Assembly: GCA_934277975.1 (NCBI GenBank)
Contig: CAKQWE010000004.1
Span: 32,548 to 96,547, forward strand
Direction: 5' to 3'
Length of the DNA stretch: 64,000 nt
Source: an uncultured Spirochaetales bacterium
GTDB lineage: Bacteria > Spirochaetota > Spirochaetia > Sphaerochaetales > Sphaerochaetaceae
Every line of letters begins with the position of its first letter. Positions within the stretch are counted from its first letter, which is position 1. Below, piece after piece: positions 33,022 through 41,660 of this stretch. A program made the position numbers and the translations under genes. The notes under the pieces are model-generated. The model did no database searches. It saw nothing but the letters and a program-made list of their open reading frames with translations, and was not told the DNA's origin.

Positions 33022-33146
33022 TAGCTCTGTCTGCAAGTTCTTTCCAGCTTCAATCATAAGTGGTATTCTGTGGTGTGAGGCAGGTTCGTACCTGAGGTCG
33101 AGCTTGCCGCATATCAGGACAAGCCTATAGAAGGAGAAGAGTTTCC

Positions 33147-35030
33147 GTGAACGCAAGTGCGCTTGGACAAAGACTTGAAATACTCGATTCAAAAAGGCCC
33201 CAGAGGGATGAGTTCCTATCCAAGCCCCATGCGAAGGCCCTTGTTCTGAACCTGTCTGAGGAATCATCCTTTGAATGGGAAATCCCAACCTCGTATCTTG
33301 AGGCGTACGTGTCTGGGCCTGCATTGGCTGCACGAATTTGGGCTTGTTTCGTTGGGCCTGAAATCGACAATCCTTTGTCCTACGAAGTCGATAACCCCAT
33401 GGTCTTTGCGGCATCGGCTCTAAGTGGCTCTGGAATGCCGGGGTGCGAGCTTACAAGCTGTGCTTTCCGGTCGCCTGTGACTGGAGCTTTATGCTTCAAT
33501 ATCGTGGAGAATTCGGTTGGAATGAGGCTTGTCTCCCTTGGCTATGCGGCTCTCATAGTGATTGGACGGTTTCGAAGACCAACCATTGTGAACGTTGGAA
33601 CAGACGGAGTTTCATACAATACTTCGGAATCATTCATTGGCTTTACGGTAAGCCAAGTCGAGAAGTTCCTTGGAACTGGATCCATGACTACTGCAATGTC
33701 CATTGGAGTTGCAGGAGAGCAGAAGGTTCCATACTCAATAGTCGTCTGCGAAGGAGCCTCGCTTGGTCGCGGAGGACTTGGGGCTGTGTTTGGCTTCAAG
33801 AACGTGAAGTCCATAAGCATTGCGGGGCAATCCTCCCTGGAGCCCAAGGATGACGTTGGCTCAGATGCAGATAAGGATGAAGCCTTCTCAAGGCTTTACA
33901 AAGCCTGCGATGGAAGCGTCCACTGCCATGAGATGAAGGCCAAAGGCTCTTCATACCTCATAGGGGCCGCATCCAAATACGGATGGGCTCCAGTCGATAA
34001 TTTCAGGTACAGGACCGACCCTAGACTGTTCCATTTGGGTGGCGATGAGGTTGCACGACGTTATGGAAACGGTCACAGCGGGTGCATGAACTGTCCAATA
34101 ATGTGCAGGCACTGGAGTTCTGAAGGATATGCAATACCTGACTATGCCTCCCTTCTTATGTTGGGATCCAACGTTGGGTGCTTTGACATGGACTCCATCA
34201 TTGAGCGACATGCATTGTGCTTGGATCTTGGTCTCGACCCTGTTTCAATGGGGAATGTCCTTGGTTGGTCCAAGCAGGCTCATGAAGAAGGCCTTATGGA
34301 TGTCCTTGGAACTGGTTTTGACTTCAGGGACAATTCAAAGGTTCTTCCGCTTATTGAAATGACCGCGAAGAGAATCGGTGCAGGGGAGCCTTTGAGCTTT
34401 GGGACTCTTGCACTTGGAAAGGCGTTTGGAGATGAGTCGTTCGCCTATACCATGCGAGGACTTGAGTGCGGACCATTTGATTATAGGGGTGCTTTTTCGC
34501 AGGCGTTGAGCGACTGTCAGGGACTATTCCTTACAAACCAGTTCGAAATCGTTTCCAGATTGTGCGTACAGGACCATGCAAGCTGGGCCCTGTTCAACGA
34601 AAGGGCGTCCCTTGGACTTGCAAGTTATGGTGTGCTTCCTGCTTTGCTCGTTCCAACAATGGTGGATAATTCAAAGTGGAACAGATTCACCTTTAGGATG
34701 TTGAAAACACTTCCTAAATCGGTAATAAAGCATCTAAAGCCAACTCTTTTGGCTGACTGCATCGCCTCTGTCATCAAACGTCCGGTCGTAGCTGACGATG
34801 TATTTGGTCTTGGGGATGCTTGTTGGGTTCTTCTCTATGAGATAAACATGGCTCTTGGTTTCGACATGCTGGAGAATGTGGTTGGTCGTATTCCTTCCCA
34901 TTTCTGCATAGATCCTGACAGCAACTCCAGTGACAGGTCAATCGTTCCGTTCTTCGATCTAATGGAGAGGTATTGTCATTTCAGAAAGAAGGTCATCGCG
35001 GATAAAGTCTCTGATTTCAACGCTGGCTGA
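33147..35030 (+). CDS. Aldehyde:ferredoxin oxidoreductase family protein
   Basis: 627 residues, usual AOR length. GRGGLGAVFGFKNVKSISI is the family signature, and GCMNCPIMC near residue 313 with DCQGLF near 456 provides the four Cys of the [4Fe-4S] cluster. The cofactor would be a bis-pterin tungsten or molybdenum centre. The N-terminal domain (VSGPALAARIW, NPMVFAASALSGSGMPGC) is recognisable but divergent. GTG 33147 has AAGGAG about 10 nt upstream. Substrate is unknown; a role in anaerobic aldehyde or carboxylate redox is inferred. Its 3' end overlaps the opposing phosphoesterase gene by 72 nt. Confidence 0.85.
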   Translation: MNASALGQRLEILDSKRPQRDEFLSKPHAKALVLNLSEESSFEWEIPTSYLEAYVSGPALAARIWACFVGPEIDNPLSYEVDNPMVFAASALSGSGMPGCELTSCAFRSPVTGALCFNIVENSVGMRLVSLGYAALIVIGRFRRPTIVNVGTDGVSYNTSESFIGFTVSQVEKFLGTGSMTTAMSIGVAGEQKVPYSIVVCEGASLGRGGLGAVFGFKNVKSISIAGQSSLEPKDDVGSDADKDEAFSRLYKACDGSVHCHEMKAKGSSYLIGAASKYGWAPVDNFRYRTDPRLFHLGGDEVARRYGNGHSGCMNCPIMCRHWSSEGYAIPDYASLLMLGSNVGCFDMDSIIERHALCLDLGLDPVSMGNVLGWSKQAHEEGLMDVLGTGFDFRDNSKVLPLIEMTAKRIGAGEPLSFGTLALGKAFGDESFAYTMRGLECGPFDYRGAFSQALSDCQGLFLTNQFEIVSRLCVQDHASWALFNERASLGLASYGVLPALLVPTMVDNSKWNRFTFRMLKTLPKSVIKHLKPTLLADCIASVIKRPVVADDVFGLGDACWVLLYEINMALGFDMLENVVGRIPSHFCIDPDSNSSDRSIVPFFDLMERYCHFRKKVIADKVSDFNAG

Positions 35031-35582
35031 ACCTTCATTGGGGATTCTTATCACGGCATAGGATGGGCGGCTTCCTCCTCGTGGACACGAAGGGGATCCC
35101 GGATTCAACAGGACCAGCTGTTTTTCGTTGTGGATTGGGGTTTCAATGGTATCGGTCTTGAGCGAGTTGACGTGCGTATGGCCTGTGATGCAGAGTTCGA
35201 AGTCCTCATCCCCAAGTCCTGCGCTTGAAGGATATGGGTATAGGTGGCCGTGGGACATGTATATGTGTAGCTTTCCTGTGCGATTTCCATATGTTAGGGT
35301 CCTGAATTGCGGCGGCTGTGGAACTCCGGCGTCTGTCCATGCCCATGGGTTGTCGCAGTTTCCAAGTACTGGAAGGAACGTGAAGCTACGGTACTTGAGG
35401 GCGTTGCAAATGAAGTAGTTCTCAACGTTGATGTCTCCGGCATAGAGGAAAGCTGCGCAGCTTTTGGCGTTGGCTTTCTGGGCCAGCTTTTCGAATGCGG
35501 ACTCTGCATCGTGTATGTCGCTTGAGACCAAGAGGAATCTTTCTCTGCCGTTGCTGTTCTCACTGTGTTCCATGGGTTGCAT
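34959..35582 (-). CDS. YfcE/MJ0936-type metallophosphoesterase
   Basis: About 207 residues with the full calcineurin-like metal site: SSDIHD, YAGDIN, LGNCDNP, SHGHLYPYPS and TGHTHVN, in order. Members are small cyclic-nucleotide or phosphodiester hydrolases. The frame is open to GTG 35630, but ATG 35582 fits family length better; no strong SD is present. A weak TTCATA-N17-TATCAT promoter just upstream would give a very short leader. The last 24 codons overlap the end of the AOR gene tail to tail. Confidence 0.88.
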   Translation of the reverse strand: MQPMEHSENSNGRERFLLVSSDIHDAESAFEKLAQKANAKSCAAFLYAGDINVENYFICNALKYRSFTFLPVLGNCDNPWAWTDAGVPQPPQFRTLTYGNRTGKLHIYMSHGHLYPYPSSAGLGDEDFELCITGHTHVNSLKTDTIETPIHNEKQLVLLNPGSPSCPRGGSRPSYAVIRIPNEGSASVEIRDFIRDDLLSEMTIPLH

Positions 35583-35699
35583 TCCGCTTGGAATGATAGC
35601 ACTCGGAAGGCTTGCTATGAATCTAATCACATGATAAGAATCTTTGTGTTTTGCATGTAAAAACGCATGCTATTTACAGACAGTGCACATAAATGCTCC

Positions 35700-35729
35700 T
35701 TGTCAATTTTTTTTCAAACATGTTAGTAT
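35700..35729 (+). promoter_or_regulatory. Promoter of the alpha/beta hydrolase gene
   Basis: TTGTCA (35700-35705), N18 with a T9 run, TAGTAT (35724-35729). The A/T-rich spacer and surrounding AT tract support it. Confidence 0.45.
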
Positions 35730-35809
35730 TGAATCATTGGGAACAGTAGATGTCTCCATGCTCAAACACAATTCTAATACCTTAAGATTCAAAGGTTAAG
35801 GGAGGATAT

Positions 35810-36730
35810 ATGGCAGACAATGTATTCATTTGCTCTGATGGTCATAGACTTGCATATAACCTCTGGTTGCCTTCTCCAAATATAGAAACGAAAGCCTTCT
35901 TGCAGATTCTCCATGGTATGGCCGAGTACAGCGACCGCTACGAGAAGTTTGCACGCTACCTGAACAAAAAGGGGATTGCCGTCTTTGCTGACGACCATAG
36001 AGGCCACGGAGCTACAGCATCAGAGAATGAGATGGGTTGGTTCGCTGAAACCAATGGTTGGGAGAGGATCGCAGACGATGCCTTTGAGCTTGCGAACTTC
36101 GTCACTTCCCAGTATGGGGCCACCACCACGTTCCTCATGGGGCACAGCATGGGAAGCTTTCTTGCCAGAACCGTCATGGTCAAGCATCCCGATTTCTACA
36201 GCGGTGTCATCATTATGGGTAGCGGGTGCAGCAAGGGCTTGGTTGGAAGGATTGGCAAGTTGATTGCCAAACACGAGATAAAGAAGAATGGGTCCAAGGC
36301 CCCAGGTACGCTTTTGAACAAGTTGAGCTTTGGTTCGTTCAACAAGCCGTTCGAGCCCAACATAACGGATTTCGATTGGCTTTCAAGGGATCAGAAAGAG
36401 GTCGAGAAGTACATAAACGATGACAAATGCGGTTTTATGTGCACCAATGGTTTCTTCTACGATCTTCTTACTGGCGTTGAATTTGCAAACAACCGTGAGA
36501 ATGCAGAGTCTCTTCCAAAGGACCTTCCTCTACTCATTATAAGTGGAGACATGGATCCTGTTGGAGACTACGGCAAGGGTGTCAAGAAGATCTACAAGCT
36601 CTACAGCGATGCCGGGATCGTGGATGTGACCCTGAAGCTCATTCCTGATGCTCGCCATGAACTTTTGAACGAGACGAACCGCAAAGAGGTCTACGAGATC
36701 CTCTCTGGGTGGCTCGAGTCCCACATGTAG
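35810..36730 (+). CDS. Alpha/beta hydrolase, monoacylglycerol lipase / lysophospholipase type
   Basis: 306 residues. LQILHGMAEYSDRYEKFA, FADDHRGHGAT and LMGHSMGSFLARTV (nucleophile elbow G-H-S-M-G) match the lysophospholipase (Hydrolase_4) family. Asp in LIISGDMDPVG and His in DARHELLNE complete the triad. It has no signal peptide, so it is cytosolic and likely acts on monoacylglycerols or lysolipids. GGGAGG lies before ATG 35810. YihY follows closely. Confidence 0.9.
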   Translation: MADNVFICSDGHRLAYNLWLPSPNIETKAFLQILHGMAEYSDRYEKFARYLNKKGIAVFADDHRGHGATASENEMGWFAETNGWERIADDAFELANFVTSQYGATTTFLMGHSMGSFLARTVMVKHPDFYSGVIIMGSGCSKGLVGRIGKLIAKHEIKKNGSKAPGTLLNKLSFGSFNKPFEPNITDFDWLSRDQKEVEKYINDDKCGFMCTNGFFYDLLTGVEFANNRENAESLPKDLPLLIISGDMDPVGDYGKGVKKIYKLYSDAGIVDVTLKLIPDARHELLNETNRKEVYEILSGWLESHM

Positions 36731-36747
36731 GATGCCTGTCGTTCGGT

Positions 36748-37692
36748 ATGGGAAGCAAGGAGCGGATTGGAGACGGCAAAAGGCCTAGGAATGCCAGCCC
36801 AAACAGCTTGATTGGGATAATGAAAAGCTGTTTGAGCCGGTTCTCCAACGACAATGTCATAATGGTCTCGAACGGAATGGTTTATGCCACACTCGTGGCA
36901 TTGGTTCCCTGCATGGCCTTGGTATACTCGTTTCTCAACTATCTTGGGGTCGTCGAGCCTGTAATCCAGTTCGTGGACGAGTTCTTTGTTAAGACGTTTG
37001 GGGATAGTGAGGGTGTTTCTTTGGCTGGGTACTTCGATGGTTTCATGAAGAACGCCATGGGTCTCAATGTTATAAGCACCCTTTCGTTCGTTGTGACGTT
37101 CCTTCTCTTGCTGGACAAGCTGAATGTTACGGTGAATCGTCTTTTCCATAGCGAAGTGAAGAAAAATCCTGTCGTCAGGTTCCTGAAATACTTGGCGTTC
37201 ATGATAATCAGCATGGTGATAATTGCTGTTGTAGTTGGGATATATACAAGATTCAGCTCTTGGTTCCTTTTTTTGAAGGATTTGCCTGAGCTGAGTTCTA
37301 TCCAGGTCGTTGCAAAGAATCTTCTGGCCAAATCCATGATCTATTTTGCGCTTTTGGGTGTGTTGTACCTTGTACCTGACTGTGATGTAAGCTTCTATGC
37401 TGCGGCCATTGGCGCAGGTTTTGGGTTCGTGCTTCTTCTTGTCTTGGAGTTCGTGTTCAAGCTGGTTGTCAGATTCTCTGTGAAGGCATCCGTACTATAT
37501 GGGTCTTTGGCTACGCTCATGTTCTTCTTCATGTTCCTTTCATGGATATGGAGGATCGTGTTCACATCAGTTGTAGTGACTGATGTCCTCAATAGAGGTT
37601 TTCTGGGAAATGGAGGACTTGGGAAGAATGGAGTGCGTTTGGATGGCTTTGGACGTGGCTCTAAGGGTGCAAAGGCCAAGAAGCGCAGTTGA
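36748..37692 (+). CDS. YihY/BrkB-family integral membrane protein
   Basis: About 314 residues with six hydrophobic segments, starting at MVYATLVALVPCMALVYSFL, then VISTLSFVVTFLLLLDKLN, FLKYLAFMIISMVIIAVVVGIY, ALLGVLYLVPD, AAAIGAGFGFVLLLVLEFVF and the conserved YGSLATLMFFFMFLSWIWRIV. That last motif marks the YihY/RNase BN-misnamed family; function is unknown. The start is uncertain: ATG 36748 follows the lipase stop without a good SD, and ATG 36820 with GGGA is an alternative. The C-terminal tail is Gly/Lys-rich. Confidence 0.85.
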   Translation: MGSKERIGDGKRPRNASPNSLIGIMKSCLSRFSNDNVIMVSNGMVYATLVALVPCMALVYSFLNYLGVVEPVIQFVDEFFVKTFGDSEGVSLAGYFDGFMKNAMGLNVISTLSFVVTFLLLLDKLNVTVNRLFHSEVKKNPVVRFLKYLAFMIISMVIIAVVVGIYTRFSSWFLFLKDLPELSSIQVVAKNLLAKSMIYFALLGVLYLVPDCDVSFYAAAIGAGFGFVLLLVLEFVFKLVVRFSVKASVLYGSLATLMFFFMFLSWIWRIVFTSVVVTDVLNRGFLGNGGLGKNGVRLDGFGRGSKGAKAKKRS

Positions 37693-37708
37693 TGGAGGTG
37701 TTTTGACT

Positions 37709-38881
37709 ATGGATGGAATCATAAAGATACTGCCTGTTGTAAAGGACTATGCTTGGGGCAATGATTTCTATATAGCCGATCTCCTTGGACTTCCTCATGA
37801 TGGGCCAAAGGCAGAACTTTGGATTGGAGCCCACAAAAGCGGAAGCGCCATTATGGATTGTGCCTGTGGTGCCTGCAACGGCTGTTGTTGCAGAGACCTG
37901 TCCCTTGCTGACTACATAGATGAGAATCCTTCTTTCCTTGGGATCGAGGATTCCTCCAAGTTCCCATTCCTATTGAAGATTCTTGCAATTGGCGGTGCAT
38001 TGAGCCTTCAGTGCCATCCTGACAAGGAGCAGGCTGTCGCCGGATACAAAGCGGAAAGGAAGGGCTGCGGTTTCGGTGCAGATTGTGCCGGTGGTGCGGC
38101 TTCAGGTTCCAGCACCGTGTTCAACTACCAGGATCCAAACCCCAAGGCCGAGATGCTCTATGCTCTGACTCCTGTCACTTTCATGTGTGGTTTCAGGTCT
38201 TTCGAGGATATAAAGGATGGCTTCACTAAGGTTGTTCCAAATCTTTGGAATGGATATTTGTCCAAAGTGGGAAGCATTGTCGAATTCTTCCATACATTGT
38301 ACAGGCTTCCTCATGATGTCATTGGACAGGCAGCCTTGGAGGTCGTTGGAAACAAGGGGCTTTTGGATGGGCTTCAGCGATTCGTATTCGATGAAATCTA
38401 TCCAAAGTATTCGGACCCTGGCATACTTGCTCCGCTTTTTCTCAATGTGGAAAGGCTTGAGCCTGGGCAGGCGGTGTATCTCAAGCCTGGTATCATCCAT
38501 GCATATGTCTTTGGAAACGGCGTTGAGCTTATGAACAACTCCGACAACGTACTCAGGGCCGGGCTTACGTCCAAACACATGGACGTAGACGAACTTGAGC
38601 GTATAATGAGCGATGAGCCCTATTTCCCCGTACCAATGAAGAGCACCTGCTCCGCAGAAGGTCTTCGCTTTGCAACTCCTGACGGGTTCGCCCTCACGGT
38701 GATGGACCATGGATGTTTCTCAATTTCCAAAGATGGCGTCAAACTGTTTTTGTGCACTGAAGGCTCCGTTGTCGTTGGGGACCTTGAGCTTTCCAAGGGG
38801 CAATGTTGCATAGCGGGCGCCGCTGCTCTTACATTTGACGTCGATGCTTCCAATGGCTGCGTCTTCATGGCTTCGAACTGA
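37709..38881 (+). CDS. manA: Mannose-6-phosphate isomerase, type I, with Cys-rich insertions
   Basis: 390 residues. Zn enzyme that interconverts mannose-6-P and fructose-6-P. LQCHPDKEQA gives Gln and His ligands, PKAEMLYAL the Glu, and PGIIHAYVFGNGVELMNNSDNVLRAGLT the distal His and active-site loop. GGAGG lies 9 nt before ATG 37709; the frame is open further upstream inside yihY. Two insertions are unusual: CACGACNGCCC near residue 55 and GCGFGADCAGGAASGSS near residue 120, giving eight or nine extra Cys in loops beside the active site. Confidence 0.92.
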   Translation: MDGIIKILPVVKDYAWGNDFYIADLLGLPHDGPKAELWIGAHKSGSAIMDCACGACNGCCCRDLSLADYIDENPSFLGIEDSSKFPFLLKILAIGGALSLQCHPDKEQAVAGYKAERKGCGFGADCAGGAASGSSTVFNYQDPNPKAEMLYALTPVTFMCGFRSFEDIKDGFTKVVPNLWNGYLSKVGSIVEFFHTLYRLPHDVIGQAALEVVGNKGLLDGLQRFVFDEIYPKYSDPGILAPLFLNVERLEPGQAVYLKPGIIHAYVFGNGVELMNNSDNVLRAGLTSKHMDVDELERIMSDEPYFPVPMKSTCSAEGLRFATPDGFALTVMDHGCFSISKDGVKLFLCTEGSVVVGDLELSKGQCCIAGAAALTFDVDASNGCVFMASN

Positions 38882-38909
38882 TTTTTGCTGTTTTGGTTCC
38901 GTTGGACTT

Positions 38910-39019
38910 GCCCCTCCTACTCTTTGATGTCGGCTTTGGTTTGGTAAAGCATTTCCTTTTGGTTTGATTCTCTTCGTATTGCCTCTCTACCTTTTGGTAA
39001 TCACTGAAACAGGAGGGGC
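38910..39019 (+). promoter_or_regulatory. Possible SD-sequestering long-range pairing before the outer-membrane protein gene
   Basis: GCCCCTCCT (38910-38918) is a perfect complement of AGGAGGGGC (39011-39019), the SD of the next gene. If both lie on one transcript the SD could be masked. Confidence 0.35.
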
Positions 39020-39020
39020 T

Positions 39021-40550
39021 ATGAAGAAAGCTTCACTCGTCATTGCTTTGTTGTTCGTCTGCATTGAATTGTTCGCTGTCTTATTCGCAGACTATGGTTG
39101 TTCCAACGCATGGATCCCCCAGAGCTTCAGTGTTGGAGCCGGCAACGACAGGTGGTCAGGCGGCATGTCGTTCGACTATGACGACCAGCTTTCGTTTGCA
39201 GAGTACTTCTCTCTGGAGGCGCCCGCTTGGGAACTTCATGTGAACATGCTTGGAATCACCAACAGAGGCTGGCAAAAGGGTTGGAGCGTGTCGGATCCTT
39301 CATTGAAGGGCGATGGCAATCGCATTGCCGGTCGCTACGATGTGACGGAGATTCTCTTGAGCTTTCCTCTGGAATTGGTTGAAAACCCTTGGTTCTTCCT
39401 TGATGTGGAGCCGTACCTTGGCGTTTCCGTCATCGGTCGCCAGGACTATGTGGTGCTTCAGAACACCGTCCACCGCATCCTTGGCATGGCGCAGGTCGAC
39501 CTCGACTACGAAACCAGCTCCAACAAGCCCTACGCATCCCTTGGCGGCACGGTCTCCACCGGCGGTGCAATCCCCTTGTCCTGGCGCACGAGGCTGGTTC
39601 TTGGCGTGAAGGGGACCTTTTCCAACAACATTGGCTTCAACTATAGACAGCATACCGATGTCTTTGTGGCCATCAAGGGCTGGAACAGAGGCCTTTGCTG
39701 CGGCGACGAAGGAGACTTGCTTTCTTTTGCAGTGGGCTATACGTGGACGCAGACGCAGTCTGATTGGACGACCGCAATACTATATGACGAGTATATGCAA
39801 GGTGTTACGCTTAGCTACGAGGTCAATGCCGGTTTCCTGCGGCTTGGCTACAGCAGCTGCCTTGACACCCGCCGCGGCTATGGAACCTTTGCCGTGGATG
39901 TCATGTCCCTTTTCAAACCTTCCCGTTGGTATGAGAGCAACGTCGTCCTTTCATTGGGTAAGCTTTCCCTCATGGACATCACGTTCTTTGACGTGGGTTT
40001 GGAACTGCCACTTGGCTATTCTGACTTTTCGTTTATCGTAAGAAGCCGTTATGTCTCTGGCAATCCTTCGTACACAGAGAACGCCTCTACTGGCAGGGAT
40101 CCGGCTTTGTCTGGTAGGTTCCAAAGAAACTATGATGGTGTTCTCCTTGGAGCCAAGTACAGCTTCGACAGCTACGCTACACGAGGATTCGTGACTCCCT
40201 ATGTGGTTGTTTCTGCAGGTGTCATGCGCTGGGAGGCTGTGAATCTCGTGAACATGAACGAGACACTGATGGTCTCGGACTCGCTCGTACGCAACTACTA
40301 CCACTCATACTCCACAGGTAGGCTGTGCTCCTTTGCCATGGATCTGGAGCTTGGTATCTCATTGCTGCCCCCAGGGCTGCTGTCAAGCTCCCGCACTACG
40401 TTCCAGTTCAACCTGAACGCAGGAGTGACCTTCATCCACAATCCAGATGATGTCGCCCGCCATCTTGAGTCCTACACTCCAGACAGTCCCTTGGTGGCAA
40501 TGTTCATGCCGCGATTTGGTATCTGTTTCCAACTGGGCTTCGATGTTTGA
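39021..40550 (+). CDS. Large exported protein, outer-membrane beta-barrel-like
   Basis: 509 residues, family not recognised. Signal peptide KKASLVIALLFVCIELFAVLFA, then dense alternation of aromatic and small residues (WIPQSFSVGAGNDRWSGGMSFDY, FLDVEPYLGVSVIGRQDYVV, RLGYSSCLDTRRGYGTFAVDV) and a last strand RFGICFQLGFDV ending in hydrophobic residues, as in outer-membrane barrels. ATG 39021 has AGGAGG; an upstream in-frame ATG at 38964 is less likely. The stop codon TGA is the first base triplet of the hairpin repeat copy C1. Confidence 0.75.
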   Translation: MKKASLVIALLFVCIELFAVLFADYGCSNAWIPQSFSVGAGNDRWSGGMSFDYDDQLSFAEYFSLEAPAWELHVNMLGITNRGWQKGWSVSDPSLKGDGNRIAGRYDVTEILLSFPLELVENPWFFLDVEPYLGVSVIGRQDYVVLQNTVHRILGMAQVDLDYETSSNKPYASLGGTVSTGGAIPLSWRTRLVLGVKGTFSNNIGFNYRQHTDVFVAIKGWNRGLCCGDEGDLLSFAVGYTWTQTQSDWTTAILYDEYMQGVTLSYEVNAGFLRLGYSSCLDTRRGYGTFAVDVMSLFKPSRWYESNVVLSLGKLSLMDITFFDVGLELPLGYSDFSFIVRSRYVSGNPSYTENASTGRDPALSGRFQRNYDGVLLGAKYSFDSYATRGFVTPYVVVSAGVMRWEAVNLVNMNETLMVSDSLVRNYYHSYSTGRLCSFAMDLELGISLLPPGLLSSSRTTFQFNLNAGVTFIHNPDDVARHLESYTPDSPLVAMFMPRFGICFQLGFDV

Positions 40551-40770
40551 TTCTTGGTCTTTTGTTCATCTACTGCGTCGGTTCACTCGGGTCGTACATC
40601 TCAGTACTGCCCCTCGTTCCCATCCTTGTAGCTGAGCCAAAATCCCTGCGAATCGAGATTCTTGGTCTTTGAGTCGTCTTCTGCGTCACTGCACTCGGGC
40701 TGTGCATCACAGCACTATCCCTCGTTGGTGTCCCTGAATACGGCTCAAATCCCTGTGAATTACATTCTTG
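40548..40770. repeat. Tandem hairpin repeats C1 and C2 next to the RAYT gene
   Basis: Two units of about 110 bp (40548-40657 and 40658-40770). Each runs TGATTCTTGGTCTTT..., CTGCGTC, an imperfect hairpin (GTACA...AGTACTG or GTGCA...AGCAC), CCCTCGTT and ends AATCCCTG(C/T)GAAT. Copy D at 57967 is the same unit, and copies A and B share the GCCGTGCA...AGCACTGTCTTTCG core. C1 starts with the stop codon of the preceding gene. Apart from these repeats and the left inverted repeat, 40551-40934 holds nothing coding. Confidence 0.75.
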
Positions 40771-41656
40771 GGCGTTGATGGGCGGTGTAGGGCGGAGTAT
40801 GGCGCTATAGGACGCTGTGGGACGCTGTGCAATTATGCAAAATGTTAGTATTGCAACAAAATGAAGGGGCTTTTTTAAAAGTGTGAATGGAAATGCACTG
40901 TTTTCTTGATTCCTTAAGTATAGGAGTCATGAATATGAACAATGTAGACAAAATCACGGATTTTTTGGATTCCATAACCTTTTCCGACGGTTCCGCTGGA
41001 AATTCGAAACGCAGCAATATCGACAAGGGAGGTTTTTTCTACCACACAACACAGAAGGCCTGGGGTGGTATGGCGCTTTTCAACAACGATATAGCCCGCT
41101 ACAGAAACCATTTGATGTGTGAGTTGTGCATAAGGTACGAAGTCACTGTGCTGTATTCTGTGGTTATGCCAACCCATACACATGATGTTCTGTATTCCAA
41201 GAGTTGGAGGAACATATCTGACATGTACAGGGCACTCAATTCGAGCCTCGTGCGCTATGTGTCGCGTAGATACCCTCAAAGGAAGGGGTTGCGTCTGTTC
41301 TGCGAGCGCCCTCAATACACGGTAGTTAGGGAGATACTGCACCTGTTCTTCCTTGGAAAGTATGTTGAAGACAATGCCTCTTCAAGGGAAAGCGAAGGGA
41401 AAAGCGCTCCCTACAGTTGCTTTTGGATGTTTGAGAACGGTCATTTCCAACCTCCATACAACAAGGACATCTACGAAACGCTTTTTGGAATTCCTTACAA
41501 GGAACTATATGAGTTCTACAAAACGCATTCGAAGAAAGAGGTTTGGCTTGAAGCTCAGCGCAGGTTTGGTTCGTGGACACCTGAGATGAACTCAAAGGTG
41601 TTCGGCTTCAGCGTCCCATAGCGTCCTACAACGCCATACTCCGCCCATCAACGCCC
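40770..41656. mobile_element. RAYT-REP unit: transposase-like gene between 48-58 bp inverted repeats
   Basis: The left repeat 40770-40827 and right repeat 41609-41656 are inverted copies (GGGCGTTGATGGGCGG ... GGACGCT.TGGGACGCTG), about 44 of 48 identical. The left one carries a 10-bp duplication (TGTAGGGCGG). The right one covers the final codons and stop of the RAYT gene. Confidence 0.75.
40935..41621 (+). CDS. REP-associated tyrosine transposase (RAYT, Y1_Tnp-like)
   Basis: 228 residues. GGFFYHTTQKAWGGMALFNN and RYEVTVLYSVVMPTHTHDVLYS match the Y1 transposase fold of IS200-type enzymes, with the HUH-like H81-T-H83. The helix MYRALNSSLVRYVSRRYP carries the candidate catalytic Tyr108. The spacing follows RAYT proteins rather than IS200/IS605 TnpA. 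RAYTs are single-copy, domesticated enzymes linked to REP hairpins, and this gene is flanked by inverted repeats. ATG 40935 has AGGAG 8 nt upstream; other in-frame ATGs at 40887 and 40929 fit less well. Activity is not proven. Confidence 0.8.
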   Translation: MNNVDKITDFLDSITFSDGSAGNSKRSNIDKGGFFYHTTQKAWGGMALFNNDIARYRNHLMCELCIRYEVTVLYSVVMPTHTHDVLYSKSWRNISDMYRALNSSLVRYVSRRYPQRKGLRLFCERPQYTVVREILHLFFLGKYVEDNASSRESEGKSAPYSCFWMFENGHFQPPYNKDIYETLFGIPYKELYEFYKTHSKKEVWLEAQRRFGSWTPEMNSKVFGFSVP

Positions 41657-41660
41657 ATAG

